Shown here in pieces: positions 1-8,240 of a stretch of 64,000 nt of DNA. Origin of the DNA: DATJGF01 sp035495315 (GTDB taxonomy: Bacteria > Verrucomicrobiota > Verrucomicrobiia > Limisphaerales > UBA8199); the NCBI GenBank assembly GCA_035495315.1, contig DATJGF010000023.1:1-64000 (forward strand), written 5' to 3'. A program made the position numbers and the translations under genes. Each line of letters starts with the position of its first letter. Position 1 is the stretch's first letter. Under the pieces are notes generated by a model. The model saw only the letters and a list, made by a program, of their open reading frames with translations. It had not been told where the DNA came from and ran no database searches.

Positions 1-2
1 AA

Positions 3-128
3 CAAATTGGGGCGAAAAGAGACAAGTTCTGGGGTGATACATCCAAATCGGTCAAGTTTAAGAACATTTCGGAAGACAAGAGGCCTCCTCCCCATGAACC
101 CTGTAGCAGACGACGTAAGGAGACTTGA
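3..128 (+). CDS. possible 3' end of a CDS cut by the window edge
   Basis: Frame 3 is open from the window edge to a TGA at 126-128. It encodes a charged peptide containing GAKRDKFWGDTSKSVKFKNI, which looks more like protein than the other two frames. The last residues (CSRRRKET) are read from the left arm of the palindromic repeat at 101-182, so the gene would end inside the repeat. The family is not recognised. It may be chance. Confidence 0.25.
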   Translation, partial: QIGAKRDKFWGDTSKSVKFKNISEDKRPPPHEPCSRRRKET

Positions 129-182
129 TCCACACGATTTCCCTCAACTGTGATCAGAGTCTCCTTACGTCGTCTGCTACAG
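101..182. repeat. palindromic intergenic repeat (gacgacgtaaggagac family)
   Basis: A 25-base arm at 101-125 is repeated perfectly in inverted orientation at 158-182, with a 32-base spacer. The inner 16 bases gacgacgtaaggagac recur in both arms of the element at 58269-58351. Transcription from either side would give a long hairpin. The layout (perfect arms, variable loop, intergenic) is that of a REP/MITE-like repeat. No transposase lies next to it. Confidence 0.85.
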
Positions 183-224
183 TTTGAGTCCCGATGAGGC
201 TTCAAAAAAATCGAGCCTCCCCCC

Positions 225-2774
225 TTACTGGAGCCTGACCTGGTAAAAACTCGTGAGGGCTTCGGAGCCGGGGATTGTCCATAGGATCAGAGAGTTTGTA
301 GCGGTGACGGAATCGACAACCTGAAATGGGGTGAAAAGGTTTGTGGTCGAGAGGATGTCGTACTGGCGTCCGGGAATTGCAGGCCAGGAAAGGGTCGGTG
401 GCGAGGTGGTGATAGTGATTCGAAAAGACGGAACCAAGCGGACCCAAATGATCTCGGTTTGGTATTGGTTTCCCGCGGTGTCAGAAACCAGCGCGTAAAA
501 AGGGTGGAGCCCAAGCCCGAGCATGGTTGATGGGACTTGCAGTGCGGCGGTGGGTTGATTGGAAACGACCGCGATTGAGCCGCCAGTGCTGAATAGTTCG
601 ATGCGCGCGACGTTGGATGTATTGGCGCTGATCCTCACTTGCAGCGGCGCTTCTAAAGGAACATTAGTGCCGCTGGGGGAAGAATTGATGGTCGCGCTCA
701 GGCCAGCGTTTTGGAATCGGACCGTGCGGCTGACGCGGGTTTGTGTTTGCACACTGGATCCCTCGTAGGCGACCGCGGTCAATTCGTGGGAGCCGTCGGG
801 CCACCGCGTGGTGTCGAGCTGGAAGGGGAACGCGAGATTGGTGAGGCCGGAATTGAGGAGCAGATGATTGCGTGGACGCAAGTCTGAGAGATTGTCTTCC
901 AGCGGTGAGGGGCCGGGGGGGAGCACGCCGAGGTTACCCGAGGCGGTGAGGGTGACGGTGGCTTGCGCGGCGGCCCAGCCCGGTGAGCGGGCATAGACCA
1001 TGAAATACGCGAGTGTGGAATCGACGTAGAGATCGGCGGCGTAGCATCCGTCGGCGCTTTGTAATGCGGGGCTGGAATTGATCTGATTAAAGAAGGTTTG
1101 GCCGAAGGTAGCGATGGACATCCCAGGGGTCGTGTTGGTGAGGGCGACGGTCACCTGCGTTCCGTTAGTTTTGGCAAAAGTGAATCGAAGGTAATCCCCA
1201 ACGCCGGGGGAATTCGTGATGAGCACACCAAGATATCCGATGGCGATGCTGTCGAGGAAGGCGTCGCGTGCGGGTGTCAGCTGCGTGGTCAAACGGCTCG
1301 CGGTGCCCGCCGATGCATTAGCGCTTACCAACACCGCGTTCCCGGCGTTTGTTATATCAAGCCCCTGTAATTGGATGCGGTCCCCGATCGGCGAGGCTTG
1401 AACGCGGGTCGTCGTGGTGTGGGCGTTTAATGCGGATGCCAACCCAGCCGTGACCGACCAGAGAGTGGCGCCGACGGGGATCTGGTAATCGATCGTGTTC
1501 CCGTTGATTGTAACCTGGAGCTGATTGCCCGCCATTGGTGGGATATTTGTTAGTGTTTGCACGAAGGTGCCATCAACAAACAGGTCAACGTGGTCGAATG
1601 GAGAGCCCTGTGTGGCGGCGACAAAGCTCGGAGTTAAAGAAGCGGTGCCGGCAAGGGTGGTGCCGTTGGTGAGGGAACTCCAGTCTGCGGTGCCCGGGCG
1701 GGCGAAGGGAGCCGCGAGCGGTTCGCCGACCAGCAATCCCTGATACGGATTCAGCAACGATTGATAGTAGGCCTCGGCCAAACTGAACCCGCGCTGCTGA
1801 TAAAAGTAAACGATGGGGTCGGGGAATTTCTGCAGATAATTGCACGGCTCGATGATGGTACCGTAACTGCCCGAAGCGCCGGCATTAAGAAAGGCCAGGA
1901 GGGAGGTTTGATCGTTGTTTTCGAGGATGTAACCGGCGTAGGAGGTCAAGCTGTCGCCGATGGCCCCTGGGACGAAGGCGTTGTTGGGAAGAGACAGGTT
2001 CGCCAATCCAGTGCTCAGGCCGAGCAGGTCTGTAAACGATGTGCTGTTGCTCTCGATGCGGATCGGAGTATTGAACCCGCTCAAGCCGCTTTCGAACACG
2101 GTGTTATCGAACTCGAGAAAGCGGACGTTGCGCGCCCAGTCGCTGGTTTTTTCAAGGTAAATGGTTTGGGTGGGGAACGACGAATCGCTCGCAACACCTC
2201 GGGCGAGCAACCGTTGGCCGTCGGCGAGGTTGGCGCCGGTGAGCATCATTACAAGGAACTCATTGGTAGTAGCAGTGTTTGGGCGGGCCAGCGTGAAGGG
2301 AAGTTCGCTGTAGCAATAACTATTTGAAGAAAGGTCCGGCAGTGTGCAACTGTCAGGCATCACATTTGGGTCCGGCGACGGGTCGTCGGGCTTGAATCCA
2401 TAAAAGAGGGCGGAGGTCGTGCTGTTGAAACTAGAGCCGTTGACGACGCGATAAGGGACATCCATCGAAAGCAGGATAAGGGAGATCTGGTTGGTAAGAT
2501 TGCGCGCGACGAGCATCGCCAGAAGTGGGTCTCGCAGGTCAGCGACAAAATCAGAGAAGTTCCAGTTGACTGGTCCTTGCGTCCAATTTCTCATCCGGAA
2601 GAGATTCTGAGGAGGGACGCCGCGTCGCTCGCAGTAATCGTTGCCCAACTGAACGGAGTTGGTGCTGTTCTGATTGACAACGACGACAACATTGAGCCCG
2701 CTGCCTCCGGCCCACGCCGTCGCGCCCCAAAAGCAAAAGGAAAGCGGCAACAGAATTCGCACGAGCTGGCGCAT
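225..2774 (-). CDS. TIGR03790 family secreted protein
   Basis: An 849-residue protein with an N-terminal signal peptide (about residues 1-22, ending ATAWA) and a first domain typical of TIGR03790 proteins, with VVVVVNQNSTNS followed by an ISLILLSMDVPYRV strand. Function in this family is unknown. Its members are exported proteins found mainly in Verrucomicrobiota and related bacteria. The middle and C-terminal parts look like beta-rich Ig-like modules. The last 60 residues (PTLSWPAIPGRQYDI onward) match the short beta module that ends many verrucomicrobial exported proteins. The ATG at 2774 gives a clean signal peptide. It stands alone, with repeats on both sides (101-182 and 2888-2969). Family assignment is by remembered sequence pattern. 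Confidence 0.8.
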   Translation of the reverse strand: MRQLVRILLPLSFCFWGATAWAGGSGLNVVVVVNQNSTNSVQLGNDYCERRGVPPQNLFRMRNWTQGPVNWNFSDFVADLRDPLLAMLVARNLTNQISLILLSMDVPYRVVNGSSFNSTTSALFYGFKPDDPSPDPNVMPDSCTLPDLSSNSYCYSELPFTLARPNTATTNEFLVMMLTGANLADGQRLLARGVASDSSFPTQTIYLEKTSDWARNVRFLEFDNTVFESGLSGFNTPIRIESNSTSFTDLLGLSTGLANLSLPNNAFVPGAIGDSLTSYAGYILENNDQTSLLAFLNAGASGSYGTIIEPCNYLQKFPDPIVYFYQQRGFSLAEAYYQSLLNPYQGLLVGEPLAAPFARPGTADWSSLTNGTTLAGTASLTPSFVAATQGSPFDHVDLFVDGTFVQTLTNIPPMAGNQLQVTINGNTIDYQIPVGATLWSVTAGLASALNAHTTTTRVQASPIGDRIQLQGLDITNAGNAVLVSANASAGTASRLTTQLTPARDAFLDSIAIGYLGVLITNSPGVGDYLRFTFAKTNGTQVTVALTNTTPGMSIATFGQTFFNQINSSPALQSADGCYAADLYVDSTLAYFMVYARSPGWAAAQATVTLTASGNLGVLPPGPSPLEDNLSDLRPRNHLLLNSGLTNLAFPFQLDTTRWPDGSHELTAVAYEGSSVQTQTRVSRTVRFQNAGLSATINSSPSGTNVPLEAPLQVRISANTSNVARIELFSTGGSIAVVSNQPTAALQVPSTMLGLGLHPFYALVSDTAGNQYQTEIIWVRLVPSFRITITTSPPTLSWPAIPGRQYDILSTTNLFTPFQVVDSVTATNSLILWTIPGSEALTSFYQVRLQ

Positions 2775-3250
2775 AGTGCATAATTGGCGAAAGAATGATT
2801 CAAGTAAAGTCCGCGGCGGGAAAGGTGAGATCGAACCGCAGATTGATGATGTGGTTTCATTCAGAGGGCGAGTTGCCCAAACGACTTTTCGGAATGCGGA
2901 GCTTCGCGAGGCTCAAAAAAAGTGGTGTTTAGCCAGGAAACCAGGGCCGCGCGGAGCTCCTCATTCCGATTAACTTGGACTGCGTTTATTTAGGAACACC
3001 CCCCGAGCCTTGGCCCCAACACAAACAAGGTTAGCCCGGAGCGCGGGACGTCGCGCGCTCTGCTGGCAGTGTTAGAATGCGCCCCAGCTTGCTCGTGTGC
3101 CTGTTCCGCGCTTGCGTCGGTGTGCGCGTCTGTGGCAGAGTGTGACGAGCCGGCAGCCGACACAGCTGCGACCGGCACGAACCTCAAACGGGGCTCGCTT
3201 TCTTCGACTCGCATGCTAGACTGCAACTTCGAACGATACGCCAGGGCTTT
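2775..3250. other. intergenic region before tRNA-Phe
   Basis: No convincing gene. It contains the imperfect palindrome at 2888-2969. A short Cys-rich frame at 3069-3260 overlaps the tRNA 5' end and is probably spurious. No clear promoter for the tRNA was identified. Confidence 0.5.
2888..2969. repeat. imperfect palindrome, cggagctncgcg type
   Basis: The left arm at 2888-2912 (ttcggaatgcggagcttcgc) and the right arm at 2944-2969, read in reverse complement (tcggaatgaggagctccgcg), match with a few differences. This resembles the shorter repeat units at 51938, 58226, 58361 and 61788, which share the gagcnccgcg core. It lies upstream of the TIGR03790 gene. Confidence 0.6.
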
Positions 3251-3326
<76 letters not shown>

Positions 3327-3640
3327 CTTCAAAACTCCCGTAAAACCAGGGCTAAAATGAGGGTTGTCTCTATCGAGATTTTGAAAGAGTGATTTCCTTT
3401 TTGGACTAATCCTGGACTAAAATTCGGGTTGGACTAAAGGCTTGCCCTCCCTTCAGCTCTGTGGCGTAATCCAGTTTTAACCCCACCAAAAAACAGGGGG
3501 TTGGCCTCTCACCATGCCAGAACCGACCGGCCTACAATGCTCTAAAAATAGGACTCGGTGCTCTTATCGCAGCCTGCTCACCGATCCATCCTCCACGCGC
3601 GGAATTGCCATCCGTTCGCGCTTAATCGAGATCGAGCCCT
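3327..3640. other. non-coding stretch downstream of tRNA-Phe
   Basis: No gene seen. The segment 3401-3440 contains the heptamer ggactaa three times at short spacing. A perfect second copy of the tRNA 3' end was not seen elsewhere in the window, and no integrase gene is present. Confidence 0.4.
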
Positions 3641-3933
3641 ATGAACATACCTGATGCGCCGCCCGCGCCCATCTGTAGGGATGCTATGAAGATATTCCGA
3701 CCGAGAATAATCCAACGTTGAAATGCCCAAAATGCGGCACCATTAACAAGCCGGAAGTTTCCGCGGAAGCACCCCTTCCTTCATCTGGGATTACTATACC
3801 GACAGCCAAACCTGAGGTCTCTAACGCCAACGGCACGCCAGTTACTCAAGAGTTTATTATCAAGCTTGTGGTGTGGACTGTCGCGATCATCTTGGCTGCC
3901 GCCGGTATCTCTTACATCGTTTACAATCAATAA
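3641..3933 (+). pseudogene. frameshifted zinc-ribbon membrane protein
   Basis: The downstream frame (in frame from about 3682 to the TAA at 3931-3933) reads CYEDIPTENNPTLKCPKCG, then a Pro/Thr/Val linker, then one membrane helix (KLVVWTVAIILAAAGISYIV) near the C-terminus. The ATG at 3641 opens a different frame, MNIPDAPPAPICR. One missing base between 3677 and 3681 would join them and restore C-R-x-C ahead of C-P-K-C. That makes a complete two-CxxC zinc ribbon on a protein of about 97 residues. The alternative is that translation starts at the TTG at 3718 and gives a half ribbon. Zinc-ribbon plus single-helix proteins are common and of unknown function. Confidence 0.6.
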
Positions 3934-4187
3934 AACGAACATTGCTGCCGTGTTTGATTCATTGAAGCAAATGCCCAATCGCACACGAATTAGCCAGGGA
4001 ACGAACTTGGCAACGGTTTCGATTAAACTGCCGACGTTGTAAAATCAGCCGCCCAAATCGGGATCCTAATGGCGTAATCACCTCGCAGCTTGCCTTAACA
4101 GGCTGTCGCCTCTTGCCCCACTACCATCGGGGATTTCCCCGCCTGTTCAGCGTGGCCCAATCTGGCCCATGCTCTCAGAGTACGGAA

Positions 4188-4568
4188 TCAAGGAGGAAGG
4201 AATGACGACCTACCTTTTCTGAGCGCACTTCCCACAACGTAAGGTGCGCTCCTTTTTCTATTGCCCAGCAATCCGGGGTTTATTTTTTGACGAGTTGCGC
4301 GCCTTCGAGGTGAAAGCCCGATTGTTTCAGGGACTGAGCTCGCTTTTGCCAGTGCTTCGGACGCGGCCCGCGTCAATTCCTCTTCCTCGAGGCGGTCCGC
4401 TTCGCCGATTACTAAGAGCAAGGCCGAAATGTCTTCCAGATCCCTCGCTTCGATCCGCTCGCGCACGTGCTGCGGATCTTCTATCATCTCAAGAACGTGG
4501 AGGTGGTCTTCCAGTTTCGTTCTGAGCCTTCGGAGATCTACGATCTCTGTATGCCTCTTTCTGTCCAC
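4188..4568 (-). CDS. small charged helical hypothetical protein
   Basis: A 126-residue frame whose first 100 residues are rich in Glu, Arg and Leu with a coiled-coil look (LRRLRTKLEDHLHVLEMIED). No family is recognised. The last 20 residues are read through a terminator-like hairpin on the other strand (4221-4257), so the true C-terminus may be earlier or the frame disturbed. No good ribosome-binding site was seen before the ATG at 4568. Confidence 0.35.
   Translation of the reverse strand: MDRKRHTEIVDLRRLRTKLEDHLHVLEMIEDPQHVRERIEARDLEDISALLLVIGEADRLEEEELTRAASEALAKASSVPETIGLSPRRRATRQKINPGLLGNRKRSAPYVVGSALRKGRSSFLPP
4221..4257 (+). terminator. Rho-independent terminator-like hairpin
   Basis: GAGCGCAC at 4221-4228 pairs perfectly with GTGCGCTC at 4244-4251 and is followed by ctttttc. 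The stem plus T-run orientation fits termination on the plus strand. No confident plus-strand gene precedes it except the broken zinc-ribbon gene ending at 3933. Confidence 0.5.
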
Positions 4569-5170
4569 TCGCCTTACGTTAGTTCAGTCATTAATCGGGA
4601 TACAGAGCCGTTGAATCACTCGACCGAAAATCCTGAGGACCGTAATACAACCACAAATGGCCTGCATTTGGCAAAAAAGACGTAGCCAGCCGGGCGCCAA
4701 AGAGGTTAAAGAGGAGTAACGCTGTAACCGCAATGCGTGAGAACATGAAAGCGTTGATAACCAACTGGCCCGGGATAGAATTCCGGCCTGATCTGGATGC
4801 ACCTGACGACGTAGAGGCCGCTGACCTGGAGCTATCTTGCACCGTAGAAGCGGTCCAAGCACGTGCGGAAATCTTGACGCCGACGATGGCGGAGATCCTG
4901 CAATTTCAACCCACGACTCACTGGCGAATTGAACAATAAACGAACCGGCCTCGCAATGCCGCCAGGCTTGGGCCGGCGCAATTTCCGAACTCACACCGCC
5001 TTCGCCGTTCGCGAAGGCCACCCGCGCAAAAAGAAACGATATTAGCAGCCAAAGGCTTACGTATGAATTCCTCGCATTCCAAGTTCGCACATTCTTTGAT
5101 GTTGGGTCCGGGGGGACGCAGGGGATTTGCCTCATCGTTGTCTCGCCGCACCAATGCCGTTCGACATTAC
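4569..5170. other. ambiguous region with overlapping short frames
   Basis: Three frames compete and none is convincing. A minus frame at 4584-5135 has a signal-peptide-like start (SLWLLISFLFARVAFA) and then loses protein character. A second minus frame, from the ATG at 4746 to 4591, contains a membrane-like stretch (IAVTALLLFNLFGARLA). A plus frame at 4733-4939 is acidic. The first two could be halves of one frameshifted minus-strand exported protein, but the join cannot be placed. Confidence 0.3.
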
Positions 5171-5181
5171 AGGAGGCTCAC

Positions 5182-5853
5182 ATGCCGCATCTGAAGATCG
5201 CAGTCGCCGGTGGCCGTGTTAAAATCGAATGCCGACACGAGGCTTCCAACTCCGCCCCGGCCACTGACCGACTCGGCGGAGAGGCGCAGGGGCTGGAGGC
5301 TGTCAGCAGCCCTTCGCGCTGCGCTGCCACTCAAGGGGTCCAGAGCACGCCGCATATTACTCCACGCGAAACTGAGGTGCTACGGTTCGTAGCGGAAGGG
5401 TTAACCAACAAACAGACCGCCTCCGAGATGAAGATCAGTGTCAAAACAGTCGAGAAACACCGCCAGGCGATGATGGATAAACTCCACATTCATTACACTG
5501 CCGGCTTGACGCATTATGCGGTAGCCAAGGGAATACTCTTTCAGAAGGATTTTAGGCGCATATTGGCCTCCCGCTTGCTTAGCCGCGGCGGATATCGCAT
5601 TTCAGTGGAGGGAGAGCCTACTTACGCCATGGCAATCACAACCCGGGAGAGGCAAGTGCTCAAACTCATCGCTGATGGGTTAGAAAATAAACAAATCGCC
5701 GGGGAATTGAACCGGAGTATCAAGACTATCAAAAACCACAGGCTGGAGCTTATGAAGCGATTGAACATTCACCATGTCGCTGGGTTGACCCGTTACGCTA
5801 TATCGCAAGGGTTGGTCGCCCAAAGCTTGGGGGTTCTCGCTGAGGCATTCTAA
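5182..5853 (+). CDS. tandem LuxR-type HTH regulator without receiver domain
   Basis: A 223-residue protein with two LuxR/GerE-type DNA-binding domains, at about residues 58-118 (TPRETEVLRFVAEGLTNKQ, ISVKTVEKHR) and 151-211 (TTRERQVLKLIADGLENKQ, RSIKTIKNHR). They are joined by a 30-residue linker. The first 57 residues are low-complexity and unassigned. LuxR-family regulators normally carry one HTH behind a receiver or ligand domain, so two HTHs and no sensory domain is odd. A strong ribosome-binding site, aggagg, sits at 5171-5176 before the ATG. The gene is convergent with a broken response regulator, and the stops overlap if that gene's frame is restored. It probably acts as a transcription factor; the target is unknown. 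Confidence 0.85.
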   Translation: MPHLKIAVAGGRVKIECRHEASNSAPATDRLGGEAQGLEAVSSPSRCAATQGVQSTPHITPRETEVLRFVAEGLTNKQTASEMKISVKTVEKHRQAMMDKLHIHYTAGLTHYAVAKGILFQKDFRRILASRLLSRGGYRISVEGEPTYAMAITTRERQVLKLIADGLENKQIAGELNRSIKTIKNHRLELMKRLNIHHVAGLTRYAISQGLVAQSLGVLAEAF

Positions 5854-6280
5854 CTGGCCCGGCTCTGCTCGGCTTGAACGTTCGCAGTGTCTTGCGTCCC
5901 AAAATCCCAGATCTCTCTAACGACACTCTTCCAATCTTCAAAGTCTTTGCAATGTGCTTATTCGCCCCCATTTCGTCGGCCCGTTTAATCTCCGCCGGGT
6001 TCTTCGAGCCACTCAAAATGACTATGGGTATTGATGAGAACAGCCGAGACGCCTTGCGCCAAGCCAGAAGATCGAAGCCGCTCACTCGGGGCATTTTCAA
6101 ATCCACAACGACCACATCTGGCAGAGGATGCAAAGTGCGGTCGGCGTAAACTCCCTTCCCCTCCAAGTAGTCGATGGCCAGCTGACCAGCAGTCAGCGTC
6201 TGCAGCCAGATATTAAGATCAGTTTTATCAACGGCCATGCCGAACAAAGCGAGATCGGCGTGATCGTCATCAACCAACAA
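5850..6280 (-). pseudogene. single-domain response regulator, frameshifted near its C-terminus
   Basis: A receiver domain of the Rcp1/CheY type with the acidic pair in LVDDDH, the phospho-acceptor Asp in VVVDLKMP and the switch strand IPIVILSGS. After GANKHIA the reading frame leaves the family pattern. A shift near 5948-5953 gives KDFEDWKSVVREIWDFG and a stop at 5850-5852, overlapping the stop of the convergent LuxR gene. Unshifted, the frame runs into that gene to 5798 with no family likeness. The start is unclear: TTG at 6280 is used here, but in-frame codons upstream (HIL before LVDDD) suggest translation begins slightly further up. Either a recent mutation or an assembly indel is possible. 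Confidence 0.75.
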
Positions 6281-6608
6281 AATATGTGACCAATCAACGC
6301 CGGCAAGCGGTTTGACTGACGCAACTGCTTCGCTTGCTCGACATCTCAGGCGTGGCAGATCGGCAACGGCTCGGAGTAGCTTTTAAGGGGCCTTGGGTCA
6401 ATGGGATGGCACGGCCTATGCGAACCATGACTTGGTAGGCTTGGCTGCCTACACCATAAATGGGTGGGCGGGGCCGGAACTGACCGGCTCGGCCTTCCTT
6501 TCATAGTAGGATAGTTGTGGGGGCGACTCGGAGTAACGACCGGGTCGCCCATTTTCCGCCATCGACGTTGACCTCTAACTTCCCGGTGCCGTTCATCTCG
6601 CTGCCGGT
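6281..6608. other. region without a supported gene
   Basis: No intact gene. A minus-strand fragment from an ATG near 6582 reads MNGTGKLEVNVDGGKW and then stops. It has the look of a beta-sandwich module and may belong to the same decayed protein as the relic at 6609-7060. Otherwise nothing was seen. Confidence 0.3.
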
Positions 6609-7060
6609 TCATTTCCCTGCTGTCGAGAGCACAATCGACTTAATGGCCATCCCTTCCCCCGGCCGTGGTTGAGCGACCGGTTCGATAGCCAGCCCGATGA
6701 TGAGACCATGGTAGTCCGCGGATGATGCAAGGTTGACGTGATATGGTGTGGAACTTCCCATCGGGCTTGAGGTCAACTCCAAACCCCTTCTTGCTATCGT
6801 ATTTGTCGGCGTCGAGGCGCTTCCAGAGAATCCGGGCGGTCGTGGCTTGTCCAGTGTAGGCGATCCTCAGATCCAGCGACGGAGCGTCCTCCGCTCGCCA
6901 GCACCGAACGCCGCTCTCCAGCAGTGGCTTGTTTGCTCGAAACTTAATTCGCCATGCACCCTTCACGGGAAAACCCTGATCGATGGCATCGCGGATCGTC
7001 CAGTGTTGCCGGTAGCTGGTGAAGCACTCGCGTGATGGGTGCGGGATTCGGTTGTCGAAG
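6609..7060 (-). pseudogene. relic of a secreted beta-sandwich (sugar-binding type) domain
   Basis: The minus strand encodes a coherent fragment (YRQHWTIRDAIDQGFPVKGA through RIAYTGQATTARILWKRLD to DLKPDGKFHT). It continues in another frame as YHVNLASSADYHGLIIGLAI and ends AIKSIVLSTAGK at a stop at 6609-6611. One extra base near 6741-6745 separates the halves. The pattern resembles the C-terminal beta-sandwich modules of exported glycosidase-like proteins in Verrucomicrobiota. There is no start codon or signal peptide; upstream the frame meets stops just beyond 7120 and overlaps the plus-strand gene at 7068. It is therefore a 3' remnant. Confidence 0.55.
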
Positions 7061-7067
7061 ATAATGG

Positions 7068-7523
7068 ATGAAGACGCACAGCTTTTTCTTACGGGTTGGC
7101 GATTTGACGGATCGTTTGGCGGAGATCATCAGTTGGGCGGGGGCTGCAGTCGCGTTTCTCGTGCTGGTCTATTTGCTGGCCGCACCACCGATAGTTCTAG
7201 GGCATGCGAAGCAAACTGGCTCCGGCTCATTTCCAGAGGTTTACGCTCCGGTACGGAGGCTTATCGAGAGCGACTTTGGCGGACCGATGGTCTGGTATTT
7301 CAACGACGTTTGGGGTGTGGAACTGGTGCTGATCGGAGGCGATGATGGCGCGCCATGGTACATCACGGCGACTTACGTTGTTGTGGGCAGCTTACTATTT
7401 TGCACGATAGCCTTTCCATTTTTTAAGGCTTGGCGCGGCCGGAATGCCGACAGACGAGGCTTCCTTGGCCCCGGCGGTCGCGTTGAGTTGGCCGTTCGGA
7501 GCCAACTCGCGCGAGGCCAATGA
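7068..7523 (+). CDS. small membrane protein of unknown function
   Basis: A 151-residue protein with two likely membrane helices, at about residues 22-43 (ISWAGAAVAFLVLVYLLAAPP) and 102-122 (ITATYVVVGSLLFCTIAFPFF). Between them lies an extracytoplasmic loop with YAPVRRLIESDFGGPMVWYF. The C-terminus is basic and cytoplasmic. No named family is recognised. It overlaps the next gene by 4 bases (ATGA at 7520-7523), so the two are probably translationally coupled and work together. Confidence 0.65.
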   Translation: MKTHSFFLRVGDLTDRLAEIISWAGAAVAFLVLVYLLAAPPIVLGHAKQTGSGSFPEVYAPVRRLIESDFGGPMVWYFNDVWGVELVLIGGDDGAPWYITATYVVVGSLLFCTIAFPFFKAWRGRNADRRGFLGPGGRVELAVRSQLARGQ

Positions 7524-8032
7524 GCCCAAGTGTTATGCGGCGTAATATCGCACTGGCTGTCATCATGCTGGGATTTGTTGTCCTATTGCTGGGGTTTGCG
7601 TGGCTAGTAGACTCGACGGGTCCGAGCCCTGCTCAAGCAGTGTCGCTCTATATAGAGAGCTTCACCAATGCGCCTGGGTTCCCGAACCGGATGGCGTGGA
7701 TGGTGATTACCAACCACAGCAGTACGAGTTTTCGTCTGCTGGCATGGAATACTTTTGTCGGCCCGCTCCCAGTAACCGCACCGCAACAAACGTCTTCTCT
7801 GGATGGCGGGTTCTCGCTGTTGCCCGGACAATCTGCTCTGCGGGTCTTGATATCGGCGCCGACCAATGGACAACTGTGGAGCGGAAATATCCGCGTTGCG
7901 TATAACCCCCGGTACTATCAAGTCGGTCACAATCTGCTTCATTCGTCGTCTGATTTGGTGAAAGGAGCCGCGAGCCTGCTAATTCCGCCAATACGTGTCG
8001 AGGAGCTGTACACAACCCCGAGGACCGATTAA
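7520..8032 (+). CDS. membrane-anchored hypothetical protein
   Basis: A 170-residue protein with one N-terminal membrane helix (about residues 10-30, ALAVIMLGFVVLLLGFAWLV). The exported part is beta-rich and has a pattern (WMVITNHSSTSFRL, LLPGQSALRVLI) seen in many short verrucomicrobial hypothetical proteins. Such modules often look like small Ig-like folds. It starts inside the stop of the previous gene. No function can be assigned. A two-gene unit with the 7068 membrane protein is likely. Confidence 0.65.
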   Translation: MSPSVMRRNIALAVIMLGFVVLLLGFAWLVDSTGPSPAQAVSLYIESFTNAPGFPNRMAWMVITNHSSTSFRLLAWNTFVGPLPVTAPQQTSSLDGGFSLLPGQSALRVLISAPTNGQLWSGNIRVAYNPRYYQVGHNLLHSSSDLVKGAASLLIPPIRVEELYTTPRTD

Positions 8033-8240
8033 GGAATGGCAACGCATCACGACACGTGGCAACCAAGGGTGAATCGGCTCTTTTTTCAATTCGCCTGGTC
8101 CGTCGCGGAGATGCATGCTTCAGGTGAGGAAGGAAGCCTTCGATTCTTCTTTGGCGTAATTGGCCGGAGGCCTACGCTTTCTGGAGGAGCTCGTTGTATT
8201 TTGCCCACTGCGTCACTGGCCGGGTGGGACTACTTAGATT

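Noticed and set aside
1761..2327. 188-residue plus-strand frame
   Set aside because: It is the complement of the TIGR03790 gene, which has a signal peptide and family pattern; the plus frame has neither.
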